Source: Fusobacterium ulcerans ATCC 49185 (lineage in GTDB: Bacteria; Fusobacteriota; Fusobacteriia; Fusobacteriales; Fusobacteriaceae). Taken from it: a stretch of 64,000 nucleotides of DNA. Under the pieces are notes generated by a model. The model did not search any database, was not told the DNA's origin, and saw nothing but the letters and a program-made list of their open reading frames with translations. Made by a program: the position numbers and the translations under genes. The stretch spans positions 2,418,001-2,482,000 of the forward strand of contig NZ_LR215979.1 in the NCBI RefSeq assembly GCF_900683735.1. Direction: 5' to 3'. Of this stretch, positions 44,575 through 53,602 are shown piece by piece; the first letter of the stretch is position 1; the number at the start of each line of letters is the position of its first letter.

Positions 44575-46274
44575 TATTCTCCTCTCTTTTCACCTAAAGA
44601 AACTGTAAAAATACCAAAATTATCTATCAGCATTTTTCTTTTTTCTAATCCATTATATCTAAAAATATTATCCAGTTCTTTTTGACTTCTTCTTCTCATT
44701 ATCCAACTTCCTTCTCTATGATTATTCAAAACAAAAGCTATTTTATGAAGTTGAGGATGCCATGGCTGACCTGTATATATAATACATCCATTTTTTTCAA
44801 GTATTTCACTAGCTCCCTTTACTGCCCGATTTATAAGTTCATTTTCATTGAACAATTCAAATATTCCTGAAATTATAATTATATCTGGTGTAAACTCAAG
44901 TTTTTTATAAGTTTCAAAATCAAAACAATCTAAATTAGTAAACCTAATATTTTCCCATTTATTTTCTTCAATAACCTTTTCTCCAGCTGCTATATTCTCT
45001 TTTTTAAATTCATTTATTATGATTTCAACGTCTGGGAAATCTCTTTTAATATCAAAAAGATAATTTCCAACTCCCCCAGCAATATCTAATATTTTCACAT
45101 TATTCTTAGCTGATGATGTTATCCTTTCTCTTACTAATTCAAGAAGATTTTTCTTTCTTTCTCTTATTCCTCTCCATCCTATTTCATTTAAATAACATCT
45201 GTCCATGAATTTTCCAACACCAAATTTTCCAGCAGCTTGATTTTTATAAATATAATCAAGAGAAGGTCCTGAATCAAATCCATGTTCCAATCCTACACTC
45301 ATTCCTTTACTTAACCACCCTAATTTATTTAGAAGAAATTTTTGTATTCCAAAAGATATTTTTTCTTTAACTGGAATCATCTTCAATAAAATAGTTTCAT
45401 ATTCCTTTTGAGAAAATTTTTCTGGAAGAATATTTATACCTTCCTTTTTTAAACTATAACTTTTTATAATAAAATCATCTATTTTTTTATAGACTTCTTC
45501 TCTTTTTTCTTCAAACATTATCCCATGATAAAAATCCTTTAAATATATAAATTCTTTTAATTCAGTTCCTAGTTCTAAATAGAATTTTTTCTGAGAATTA
45601 TTTTTTACTACATAATCTTTTCCAGCAGAAAAAATGATTGTAGGAATTTCAATGGCAGCAGAATCATCAGCTAATCTTTTTCCTGCATCTAAAAGATCAA
45701 CAAGAAGTCTGGCATTAATATCCTTAGTTATCAATCTATCTGAATCATATTTTTTCTGTTCATTTTCATCATGAGTCAGTACTCTAGATTTAACATAACT
45801 TGGAATTTTAGCGTTTTTATTAAGTTTTGTTAAAAATATAATAGATTCCTTTGCTAAAGGAACATATAATTTTATTTCAAAAGCAGGAGCAAGAAGTGCC
45901 ATTCCTGCAATTTCAGGAGCATAATCATGTACCCATGCTGTTAGAATAACTCCTCCTATACTATTTGCTACTACAAAAATATCTTTTTCTGATATTTTAT
46001 ATTCTTTTTTTATAAAACTTACAAAAGAATTTAAATCCCTCACATAATCCATAAATACTGGAGAACTCTTTTCCTTTGTACATCCATGTCCCCTCAAATC
46101 ATAAGAAAAAATATTATATTTTTTAAATTTCTCATTAGATGCAAAATCATTTAATCTTTCTGAATGCTCATGTCCTCTGTGAATCACAACTAAAGTTTTT
46201 TTACTTTTGTCAAAATTCCAGCTTCTATAAAATATATCAGCATTATCAAAGCTCTTAAAATAATTCATTTCCAT
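44574..46274 (-). CDS. Alpha/beta hydrolase fused to SAM-dependent methyltransferase (YnbC-like)
   Basis: 566 residues from the ATG at 46274, which has an AAGGAG site. Residues 1 to about 280 are a serine-lipase-like alpha/beta hydrolase (HRGHEHSER, DLRGHGCT, nucleophile in VANSIGG). The first Gly of GxSxG is replaced by Asn-preceding Ala. Residues about 340-566 are a class I methyltransferase (motif I LDIAGGVGNYL). The same fusion is found in E. coli YnbC. It probably modifies the lipid or its acyl chains. Confidence 0.85.
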   Translation of the reverse strand: MEMNYFKSFDNADIFYRSWNFDKSKKTLVVIHRGHEHSERLNDFASNEKFKKYNIFSYDLRGHGCTKEKSSPVFMDYVRDLNSFVSFIKKEYKISEKDIFVVANSIGGVILTAWVHDYAPEIAGMALLAPAFEIKLYVPLAKESIIFLTKLNKNAKIPSYVKSRVLTHDENEQKKYDSDRLITKDINARLLVDLLDAGKRLADDSAAIEIPTIIFSAGKDYVVKNNSQKKFYLELGTELKEFIYLKDFYHGIMFEEKREEVYKKIDDFIIKSYSLKKEGINILPEKFSQKEYETILLKMIPVKEKISFGIQKFLLNKLGWLSKGMSVGLEHGFDSGPSLDYIYKNQAAGKFGVGKFMDRCYLNEIGWRGIRERKKNLLELVRERITSSAKNNVKILDIAGGVGNYLFDIKRDFPDVEIIINEFKKENIAAGEKVIEENKWENIRFTNLDCFDFETYKKLEFTPDIIIISGIFELFNENELINRAVKGASEILEKNGCIIYTGQPWHPQLHKIAFVLNNHREGSWIMRRRSQKELDNIFRYNGLEKRKMLIDNFGIFTVSLGEKRGE

Positions 46275-46297
46275 AGAATTCTCCTTATTTGAATGCT

Positions 46298-47170
46298 CTA
46301 GCATTCTTTGATATTATCCAGCATATAATCTGGAATTACAGCATTTTTAACCAGTTTCTTTATTATAAAGACAGCTTCTTCACTTTCAAGCTGATAATTC
46401 TTTTTTAAAAAAGCACTTCCTAAGGCTGCACTTCTTGAATATCCCATTAAACAATGTATATATATCTTTTCATTTTCTTTTAAATTTTTATATTTCTCTA
46501 CAACTAACTCTAAAACTGATAAAAATATATCTTCATTAAAATTACAAATATCCAAAAGTGGAAAGGAATAATATTCTCTGCTTGCTTTTTTTAATATATC
46601 ATTCTCTTCTGATTCTGCTGATAGATCTATTACAATGACTTTTTTATCAGAAAGAAAAAATTCAACCTCTTTATTATTTAATTTTGAACCAATGAAAATA
46701 TCAGGAGCAATCTCCTTCCAAGGTTCATTCTCATATTTTCTAAAATATTTCCATATAATATTATAACAAAACAAGTAAGGTAAATGTATTATTTTATTGT
46801 GATAGTTTATTTTTCCAGCTTTCTTTAAATATTTTGAATTGTTCTCTACATAAGATTTTCCTACAAGAAAAAAAGATAGAGAACTCCAGAATAATATTCT
46901 AGTCCAATTAAAGAATATCAATCCTAATGTAAATAATATAAAGCTGAATAAAAAATATACAAATCCTACTTTTCTATTTCTTTTATTATCTTTTTCAGGA
47001 AAAATAAAAATAGTAAACAGAGTAAGTCCCAGAGAAAATATTACATCTATTACATGATGTTGATAAATAAAAATTGTAGATAATCCCATCAGAAAAAACC
47101 AAACACAGAATAGATATTTTACTTTACTTTTTATCTCCCTATAAAATACTATGGAATATCTTCTTCCCAT
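46298..47170 (-). CDS. Membrane-anchored dual-specificity phosphatase (YnbD-like, shortened N-terminus)
   Basis: 290 residues. The N-terminal half has about four membrane segments and only the last PAP2 element (STIFIYQHHVID). The C-terminal half is a dual-specificity phosphatase with HCLMGYSRSA (HCx5RS-type P-loop). E. coli YnbD, as I recall, is about 430 residues with a full PAP2 domain. Here the ATG at 47170 has no ribosome site, which suggests a 5' truncation or unrecognised upstream frame. It would dephosphorylate a lipid phosphate intermediate. Confidence 0.75.
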   Translation of the reverse strand: MGRRYSIVFYREIKSKVKYLFCVWFFLMGLSTIFIYQHHVIDVIFSLGLTLFTIFIFPEKDNKRNRKVGFVYFLFSFILFTLGLIFFNWTRILFWSSLSFFLVGKSYVENNSKYLKKAGKINYHNKIIHLPYLFCYNIIWKYFRKYENEPWKEIAPDIFIGSKLNNKEVEFFLSDKKVIVIDLSAESEENDILKKASREYYSFPLLDICNFNEDIFLSVLELVVEKYKNLKENEKIYIHCLMGYSRSAALGSAFLKKNYQLESEEAVFIIKKLVKNAVIPDYMLDNIKEC

Positions 47171-47296
47171 ACAAAATAAAATGACGATACTGACTCTAAA
47201 GCAGAGCTATGTTTTCCAGCTATTTCATAGAGAAATAAAAAAATTATATAGCTTAAAGACATCCATAAAAAGCTCTGTAATGTTAAATTTACATTT

Positions 47297-48040
47297 TTAT
47301 TTCTCATTCTTTTTCCTCAGAAGTATCATACTTAATATTTTCTTAGGAAACATCGAAAGAATAGATACTGCTATTTTCATTTTTATAGGAAATACTATTT
47401 TATCTCTATTTTCTTCAATACTTTTAACTATAATGTCAGCTGTATATTTCTCTGTCATTATAAAAGGTTTTTTAGATACATCATTATTATTCAACTCTCT
47501 CAATTTTAAAGTATCAATATATCCTGGGATAATAGCTGTCACCCCTATTCCAAAATCTGCTAAAGCCTCTCTGTACGCTCCGCATAAATTAATAACTACT
47601 CTTTTTGTTTTGCTGTATACTGATGCTCCTGGATATTCTAATAATGCTGCTACTGAAGATATTGCAGCAATATGCCCTTTTTTATTTTTCAACATAATTT
47701 CTCTTGCTATTTCAAAAGCATTTATAGTTCCTGATATATTTACTTTCAGCATATTTACAACTTCTTCCTGAGTTAATATTCTAGTACGGCTATTTGAATA
47801 ATTTCCAGCTGAAGCTATCATTATATCCAGTTCCCCTTTTGAAAAATCTTTTACTGCTGTTTCAAATGACAGTTTATCATATGTATCAAGTCTATATATT
47901 TTAAGGTTCTCATGTTTTTCTACTTTATCTATTTTTTCCTGACTTCTCCCACAAATTCCTACTTCATGCCCTTGCTCTAAATATTTTTCAGCAATTGCCA
48001 ATCCTATTCCAGATGTTCCTCCTGCAATAAATATTTTCAT
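47297..48040 (-). CDS. Short-chain dehydrogenase/reductase
   Basis: 247 residues. The NAD(P)-binding GGTSGIG is at residues 7-13 and the catalytic set S (ISSVAAL) and YSKTK is in place. Membrane-directed C-terminal hydrophobic/basic residues (MKIAVSILSMFPKK) suggest a peripheral association. It starts inside the patatin stop codon (TAATG) and lies upstream of the ynb-like genes, so it likely acts in the same lipid pathway. The substrate is unknown. Confidence 0.88.
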   Translation of the reverse strand: MKIFIAGGTSGIGLAIAEKYLEQGHEVGICGRSQEKIDKVEKHENLKIYRLDTYDKLSFETAVKDFSKGELDIMIASAGNYSNSRTRILTQEEVVNMLKVNISGTINAFEIAREIMLKNKKGHIAAISSVAALLEYPGASVYSKTKRVVINLCGAYREALADFGIGVTAIIPGYIDTLKLRELNNNDVSKKPFIMTEKYTADIIVKSIEENRDKIVFPIKMKIAVSILSMFPKKILSMILLRKKNEK

Positions 48041-49158
48041 TATATTCCTCCAGTATTAATTTTTCTAAAATTTTCAGAGGTATTATGCATATTTTTATTT
48101 CTCATATTTTTTTTATTACCTTTTCCATTTATTATTGCTTCCTTGCCACGTTCATACCCATAATCCCATTGAATCTCTACATCCTCTCTAAATTTTTCAT
48201 ATTCATCTGGAATTGATAATTCAACTTGTAATTTGAGTAAATTCAATCTAGCTGTCACATAATGTCCCCTTAATTTAAAAGGTATATCAGATGTATCTAT
48301 CCAATAGTCTCCATAGGAATCGTGTACTTCTTGCAATCTTTCATTTCCACTATAACCAAAAACTGATTTTACAGAAGAATCCTCTATTTTATCATATTCT
48401 TGTTTTAATTCCAGTATCACTTCATCTGCTAATAATTTAGCCAGTTCTATTGGAACAAGATTTATTGCTCCTCCAGCAAAATAGTTGTCATTGCATAATA
48501 CTGGTTTAGTATAAAACATGTCTGAAATTGATATTCTTGCTGCTTTTAATAAGGAAAAATCTGTTATTATCTCTTCTTTTTCTGCAATTGCACTTTTCAA
48601 TAAAACTTTTGATTTTATATTCAATTCCTCTTTTTCTAATAACTTCTCTATTTTTTTATCTGTAAAAATAACCTCTTGATACAGTTTTCTATCTCCACAT
48701 AGTTTACCTGTTTCAAATTTATTAAACAGTATTTTAGAACCAATTATAACAATTCCAATAGAATTATTTTTTTCTTTATTTAATGTTGGAAGATAAGTTT
48801 CTAAATTTTCTGGTATATCTACTAAATATTTATCAAAAATATTTTCAATATATAATTTTTTTCTTAATTCTCTCAACTTACAGTCAATCCCTATTCTATA
48901 AAGCATTTTTTCTCTAGTTAATTTTAAAGATTTTATAAAGTTATATAGTTCTAATGACTTCATATATTCTTTTATCTCAATGTCAGTTTCAAATGAATTT
49001 ATGATAGCAGCAGCTATTGCTCCACCACAGCTTCCTATGATGAGATCAGGTGTACATCCCATATTTTTCAGTGCAGAAAATATACCTCCATAAACAGCAA
49101 TTCTGGATCCACCTCCAGAAAAAATAACAGCCCTCTTATATTTCTGTAATTTTTCCAT
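48040..49158 (-). CDS. Patatin-like protein lacking both catalytic residues
   Basis: 372 residues from the ATG at 49158 (a GAAGGGA site precedes it; an upstream TTG is unlikely). The patatin fold is recognisable from the oxyanion loop FSGGGSRIAVYGG (13-25). The nucleophile motif GxSxG reads G-S-C-G-G, so the usual serine is Cys44, and the DG(G/A) motif reads AGGA, so the aspartate is Ala227. Hydrolysis by the classical Ser/Asp dyad is therefore not expected. It may be a lipid-binding regulator or use cysteine chemistry. First gene of the operon with the SDR. Confidence 0.85.
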   Translation of the reverse strand: MEKLQKYKRAVIFSGGGSRIAVYGGIFSALKNMGCTPDLIIGSCGGAIAAAIINSFETDIEIKEYMKSLELYNFIKSLKLTREKMLYRIGIDCKLRELRKKLYIENIFDKYLVDIPENLETYLPTLNKEKNNSIGIVIIGSKILFNKFETGKLCGDRKLYQEVIFTDKKIEKLLEKEELNIKSKVLLKSAIAEKEEIITDFSLLKAARISISDMFYTKPVLCNDNYFAGGAINLVPIELAKLLADEVILELKQEYDKIEDSSVKSVFGYSGNERLQEVHDSYGDYWIDTSDIPFKLRGHYVTARLNLLKLQVELSIPDEYEKFREDVEIQWDYGYERGKEAIINGKGNKKNMRNKNMHNTSENFRKINTGGI

Positions 49159-49261
49159 ATCTTTATTCCCTTCAAAAAATTTATATCTATACAAAGCTAA
49201 TTCTTAACTAAATTCTACCACATTAATACTTACTCTACCATTTAAATTTTAATATAAAAAA

Positions 49262-49280
49262 GAGATGCTTAATGCATCTC
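49262..49280 (-). terminator. Terminator after the HU-like pair
   Basis: GAGATGC/GCATCTC hairpin followed by T on the minus strand. Confidence 0.75.
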
Positions 49281-49290
49281 AGACACTCAA

Positions 49291-49560
49291 TTAATTGTTC
49301 ATATTTTTAGAAACTCTAAATTTTACTGTTTTTTTAGGATATATATTCATACGTTCTCTTGTTATAGGGTTAGATATTGTTCTTGAATTTCTTTCCTTTA
49401 TTTCAAATATTCCTCTATTAATGAATACTACTGTACCATCTATTTGTAAAGCTTCCTGTAATGTTTCAAGAAAAATATTAATTTTTTTTGCTGCTTTTCT
49501 TGCAGATATTTCCCCATTGCTTACTTCTTTATATATTTTCGCTAATTCTTTTTTATTCAT
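49291..49560 (-). CDS. HU/IHF-family DNA-binding protein, copy B
   Basis: 89 residues from the ATG at 49560. It has the HU fold: an N-terminal helical dimer region, FINRGIFEIKERNSRTISNP and the IYPKKTVKFRVSK C-terminus. It is more diverged than housekeeping HU. It overlaps the upstream HU-like gene by a few bases, so the two proteins may form a heterodimer. Confidence 0.85.
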   Translation of the reverse strand: MNKKELAKIYKEVSNGEISARKAAKKINIFLETLQEALQIDGTVVFINRGIFEIKERNSRTISNPITRERMNIYPKKTVKFRVSKNMNN

Positions 49561-49849
49561 GACTATCACTACCTTTAATCATTAAGTCTTTCATTCCTTT
49601 TCCTGCTTTGAATCTTATTACTTCTTTAGGTTCTGTATATATTGCTTTTTCTATTTTTGGTGTTATTACTTTTCTTGATTTAACCACTTTTTTTTCAAAA
49701 GTCCCCCAATTTTTAAATGTTACTGGTCCATTTTCATTTAATGCCTTTAAAAGTGTATCCCAAAATCTATCTATTTCTTTTTTTACTTCTTCATGATTTT
49801 TATTTTTATTTCTTTTTTTATAAAATTTTATGAATTCCCCTTCTGTCAT
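49553..49849 (-). CDS. HU/IHF-family DNA-binding protein, copy A
   Basis: 98 residues. The signature VTFKNWGTFEKKVVKSRK and EVIRFKAGKGMKDL identify the HU fold. The N-terminal part is lysine/asparagine rich. It is translated just before copy B (short overlap). A GGAGG site precedes the ATG. Confidence 0.85.
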   Translation of the reverse strand: MTEGEFIKFYKKRNKNKNHEEVKKEIDRFWDTLLKALNENGPVTFKNWGTFEKKVVKSRKVITPKIEKAIYTEPKEVIRFKAGKGMKDLMIKGSDSHE

Positions 49850-49942
49850 TTTTCCTCCAATGTTTTATATAATTTTCATAGATCAATATCTTTGCCTACA
49901 AACGATTCTCAAAACCATATTTTTTTTAGTATTTGAAAATGT

Positions 49943-50119
49943 GTTCTCTTTTATATAATAAGGCGAACTTTTTCGAATAATTTTCTTTTCTATTATACTC
50001 TTTAAAATTGATAAAATCAAGATAAAAAACATTTTGGTTTTTAGGGACCTAAAAAATGCCTTCAGTAAAAATAAGGAGTTTAGCCTTCTAAGTATTCGCC
50101 TTATTATATAAAAGAGAAC
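49943..50119. repeat. 177-bp element bounded by a perfect 25-bp inverted repeat
   Basis: GTTCTCTTTTATATAATA plus AGGCGAA (49943-49967) is repeated exactly in inverted orientation at 50095-50119. The 127 bases between are AT-rich with no convincing gene. The size and symmetry are those of a miniature inverted-repeat element. The outer 12 bases recur as a hairpin at 53662. Confidence 0.6.
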
Positions 50120-50149
50120 TTTTAGCTTTTTTACAGTTATTTTCAACTA

Positions 50150-50193
50150 ATAACAAAGGGGCTGTTTTAAATTTGCAACAGCCCCTTTGTTAT
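50150..50193 (-). terminator. Terminator after the autotransporter gene
   Basis: A 17-bp perfect stem (ATAACAAAGGGGCTGTT and its complement), strong and GC-containing, 50 bases after the autotransporter stop. The T run is short. Confidence 0.75.
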
Positions 50194-50244
50194 CTTTTAT
50201 TAATTAATACTTATTATTTTTATTTATCTAAAAATACTTTATTG

Positions 50245-53200
50245 CTAAAACTTATACCCTAATCCTGCTCCTACTATCCATTCACCTTTAGTCTTGTTTT
50301 TTCCTGATTGATTATGTGAGTCTCTTTCTACTGCATAAGTTCCTTTTACATCAAATAGTACTCCATTTTCAAGTTCAAGAGCATATTTTGCATTTAATCC
50401 TATGTTCTGTTCATTTTTGTGAGCAACCAATATATCAAAGTCGTTTCCACCTTTAAATCTTCCTGTGATAAACTCCTCATCTGCACCATCTAATATTTTT
50501 GTATAGCTTACCCCTGCTGAAAGTGTACTCTTTCCTTTTTCATGAGGTATAACTTTCTTCAAGTCCACTCCTATTTTTCCTACTGTATAGTCAAATGATT
50601 TTGAATCTGTTTCTATAGCTAAGACTTTGCTTCCTTCATCTGCACTATCTTGATCTATATATGTATATGATAAAGTTCCATAAGGCTCTAAGAATAGATT
50701 ATCTCCAATATTATGCAAATATCTTCCATTTAGGTAGATGTCATATGCCATATCTGAATATTTTTCATTGTAGCTGTGCCCACCAAGAGTTCTTCTGTCA
50801 GCGTCATATTCAGAATATTGTATTCCTCCTCCTGCTTTCAATGTTAGATTTCCTCTGTAATTTTCAACAAAAGCGCCAATATATCCACTGCTTCCTTCTA
50901 CTTTTGACATTGACAGTTCAGCTTCACTTTTGTTTCCTCCAACTGTTACTCCTAGTGATACATTTTCAGAGTATCCATATTTACCCAACGCATATGCTCC
51001 AGTAAGCTTCATATCCACATCTGTATCTGCTGTTCCTCCATCAAATCCATGATAATTCTGTCCATAGTATGTATCTTTAGTTCCACCATCTGCATGAGTA
51101 AGTCCACCCATTATCATCCATTTATTCAGGTCTGGTCTGAAGTGATTCTCTGTCACTATATCTCTGAACATTCCTGTTGACTTTCTTGATAATTCACTTG
51201 AGAATGAATATGGAGTTTCTGTATATACACTACCTAAATACCCTAAAAGATTTGCAAGTTGTTCTTCAGATGTTCTATTGTTGTAATCATAATTTTTTCC
51301 AAGGTAAGTTGGAAGATTTAATATATCTCTCAATGTATCAAGATTATTATCTGCATCTGCACTACTATAAATACTTCTGTATATTTTATTTAATTGATTA
51401 TATCTTTTTACTTCTTTTGGATTTACTATCCCATTTAGATCTGAACCTGCTCCAAGATGGATATACTCATCATAGATTTTTGCGCTGTCTATAATTGAAC
51501 TTGTCTTAATTTCCATATTTTCCAGTGTTATATTTCTAACTATTATTTCTTTTCCTATTCCATTTGTTACAAAGTTTAAAGTTCCTGCTTCACTTGGTGA
51601 ATCTCCTTTTATCAGCACTCCTCCATTCTTTGAGAAAGCATGAATAGCTTCTGGTATTGTTGTTTGTTTATTATCATCTTTTTGCAGTCTAAGGGTTAAT
51701 ATCCCTGTTTCTTCCACTGTCACTGTATCTGTTCCTGTTACTTTTATATTTTCAAAGAATGTTACATTATTATCTATATTCATATTTTTAAATCCAGATA
51801 TATCATAAAGCATATTCATTCCATTTTCTGATGTTCCATTAAGAACAAGTATACTATCATTTCCAGTAGATTCTATTTTTCCATTAACTATTACATTGCC
51901 AGACAAAACAACAGCATTGTTATTTCCAGTCACTTCTATAGCAGTAGTTCCATCCTTAGTATTTATTACAGAATCTCCCTTAACAGTAAAATTATTTCCA
52001 TTTCCTGTTATTTTTACAGTATTACCTTCTGAAATTCCTCCATTTACTACTGTATTATTCAAAGTAAGGATTGATTCACTTTCATTCATAATCACTGCTG
52101 TTTCATAGGCATTTATTATACTGTTATTTAAGTTATTATGTTGTCCAGTGACTTTAAGAGTATTTGTTATTCCATTTAAAACATATTTTCTATCTGAAGA
52201 AATATTTATTTCCTCAGACTTTCCATCTGTTAAAATTCCATTATCTAAACTTAAACTTTTAGTTCCAGTTATATTTTCTTTTGCTCCTTCAGCTTTAGCA
52301 TTTATTATTGTATATTCATCTGCTGTAGCAGTTGTTCCAAATTTACCATAATCACTAGCTTCAGCAGTATATTTTCCTCTACTAACTTTTTTAAATATCA
52401 ATCCCTCATTAGCTAGTGTTGCATCTTTTACTGTAACATTTTCTTCACTTATAAGGAGTCCATAGTTATTAAAATTAGTTATTGTTCCTCTATTCCTATT
52501 CAGTACAGCATTAGTTTTTCCATAAATAACTCCTGTATTTGTTAATGCAGATATTGCCCCATAATCATTATGAATTCCCCAACTCACTGAACCCCCTTCA
52601 GGAGTTATTCCTGTTATTAAACCATTGTTCGTTAGAGCTTCTATATCCTCAAGATTATAAATTCCACAACTTTGTACATTAATTTCTGGAGCTGTTCCTG
52701 TTATTGAACCATTATTTATCAGACTTCCTATAGCACTTCCTACTACATTATAAACTCCTATACCATTATATGAAGCTCTTCCTATTATTGAACCATTATT
52801 TATTAGACTTTCTATAGTTCCTGATTCATTATAAATTCCATAACTGCTTTCAGGCTTTCTTGTATTTATTCCTGTTACTGAACCATTGTTTATTAAACTT
52901 CCTATAGTACTTCCTGATTCATTATAAATTCCTGAACCATATCCATTATCTCCTGTAGATGTTCCCGTTATTGAACCATCGTTTGCTAGTGTTGTTATAG
53001 TTCCTGCATTAGAAATTCCATAACCTCCTCCATTACTTCCTGTCCCTGTTCCTGTTATTGAACCATTATTTATAAGTTCAAATCCCACTAAATTTCCTTC
53101 TAATTTTAATCCATAACCTTTTGTCCCAGAACTGTTATCTGTTCCTGATAATGTTATATTATTTATATAAATGCTTCCATCCCAATTGTTTTCACTGTAT

Positions 53201-53397
53201 GGATTATCCAGACTTGTTGGTGAGTTGTTATCTGTACTGAATTTTATTGTTCCACTATCATTCTTTATCCACAAATAATTATCTCCCCCCATCGCTGTTG
53301 TACATGATAATAGCATTCCTACTACTGCTCCTATTGTAATATTTCTTCCCCTTTTTTTACTCCCACTTTTTACTGCTTTCATAATTTTTTCTATCAT
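50245..53397 (-). CDS. Autotransporter (type Va secretion) with NGSITG-type repeats
   Basis: 1050 residues. It has an extended charged signal region (about 37 residues ending CTTAMG). The passenger has degenerate repeats around SLINNGSITG (at least eight between about residues 105 and 285), typical of a beta-helix, followed by further Asn/Gly/Ser-rich beta sequence. The C-terminal 275 residues are an autotransporter barrel ending GAGLGYKF. This architecture is common in fusobacterial surface proteins with adhesive roles. The ligand is unknown. A GGAGGGG site precedes the ATG. Confidence 0.92.
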   Translation of the reverse strand: MIEKIMKAVKSGSKKRGRNITIGAVVGMLLSCTTAMGGDNYLWIKNDSGTIKFSTDNNSPTSLDNPYSENNWDGSIYINNITLSGTDNSSGTKGYGLKLEGNLVGFELINNGSITGTGTGSNGGGYGISNAGTITTLANDGSITGTSTGDNGYGSGIYNESGSTIGSLINNGSVTGINTRKPESSYGIYNESGTIESLINNGSIIGRASYNGIGVYNVVGSAIGSLINNGSITGTAPEINVQSCGIYNLEDIEALTNNGLITGITPEGGSVSWGIHNDYGAISALTNTGVIYGKTNAVLNRNRGTITNFNNYGLLISEENVTVKDATLANEGLIFKKVSRGKYTAEASDYGKFGTTATADEYTIINAKAEGAKENITGTKSLSLDNGILTDGKSEEINISSDRKYVLNGITNTLKVTGQHNNLNNSIINAYETAVIMNESESILTLNNTVVNGGISEGNTVKITGNGNNFTVKGDSVINTKDGTTAIEVTGNNNAVVLSGNVIVNGKIESTGNDSILVLNGTSENGMNMLYDISGFKNMNIDNNVTFFENIKVTGTDTVTVEETGILTLRLQKDDNKQTTIPEAIHAFSKNGGVLIKGDSPSEAGTLNFVTNGIGKEIIVRNITLENMEIKTSSIIDSAKIYDEYIHLGAGSDLNGIVNPKEVKRYNQLNKIYRSIYSSADADNNLDTLRDILNLPTYLGKNYDYNNRTSEEQLANLLGYLGSVYTETPYSFSSELSRKSTGMFRDIVTENHFRPDLNKWMIMGGLTHADGGTKDTYYGQNYHGFDGGTADTDVDMKLTGAYALGKYGYSENVSLGVTVGGNKSEAELSMSKVEGSSGYIGAFVENYRGNLTLKAGGGIQYSEYDADRRTLGGHSYNEKYSDMAYDIYLNGRYLHNIGDNLFLEPYGTLSYTYIDQDSADEGSKVLAIETDSKSFDYTVGKIGVDLKKVIPHEKGKSTLSAGVSYTKILDGADEEFITGRFKGGNDFDILVAHKNEQNIGLNAKYALELENGVLFDVKGTYAVERDSHNQSGKNKTKGEWIVGAGLGYKF

Positions 53398-53441
53398 CTT
53401 TCCCCTCCATGAAATTTAATTCAATTTAAAAGTAAAAACTC

Positions 53442-53447
53442 ATTATA
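53442..53447 (-). promoter_or_regulatory. Likely -10 box of the autotransporter gene
   Basis: TATAAT on the minus strand about 45 bases before the start codon; no good -35 box is visible. Confidence 0.35.
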
Positions 53448-53566
53448 ATATTCTCAAATTGGTATAAAAAAAATCTAATTCTCTTCAATAAATGTTCGCA
53501 TTTATACATAAACGAGTATTGATGAATATTTTTCAATTTTTAAGAACATTATTTGCAGATTAACTA

Positions 53567-53595
53567 TTGACTTTTAATCAAATTTAGGGTATTAT
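53567..53595 (+). promoter_or_regulatory. Plus-strand promoter of a possible small RNA
   Basis: TTGACT (53567-53572), 17-base spacer, TATTAT (53590-53595). It points away from the autotransporter and toward the convergent end of fprA. Confidence 0.45.
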
Positions 53596-53602
53596 CTATC
53601 AT

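Noticed and set aside
47171-47296. Missing PAP2 N-terminus of the YnbD-like protein in another frame
   Set aside because: Two frames read on the minus strand gave short peptides without PAP2-like motifs, and I saw none in the third.
49883-50146. 87-codon minus-strand open frame (starting MKITVKKLKVLFYII)
   Set aside because: It runs through both arms of the inverted-repeat element, has no convincing ribosome site and looks like AT-rich repeat sequence.
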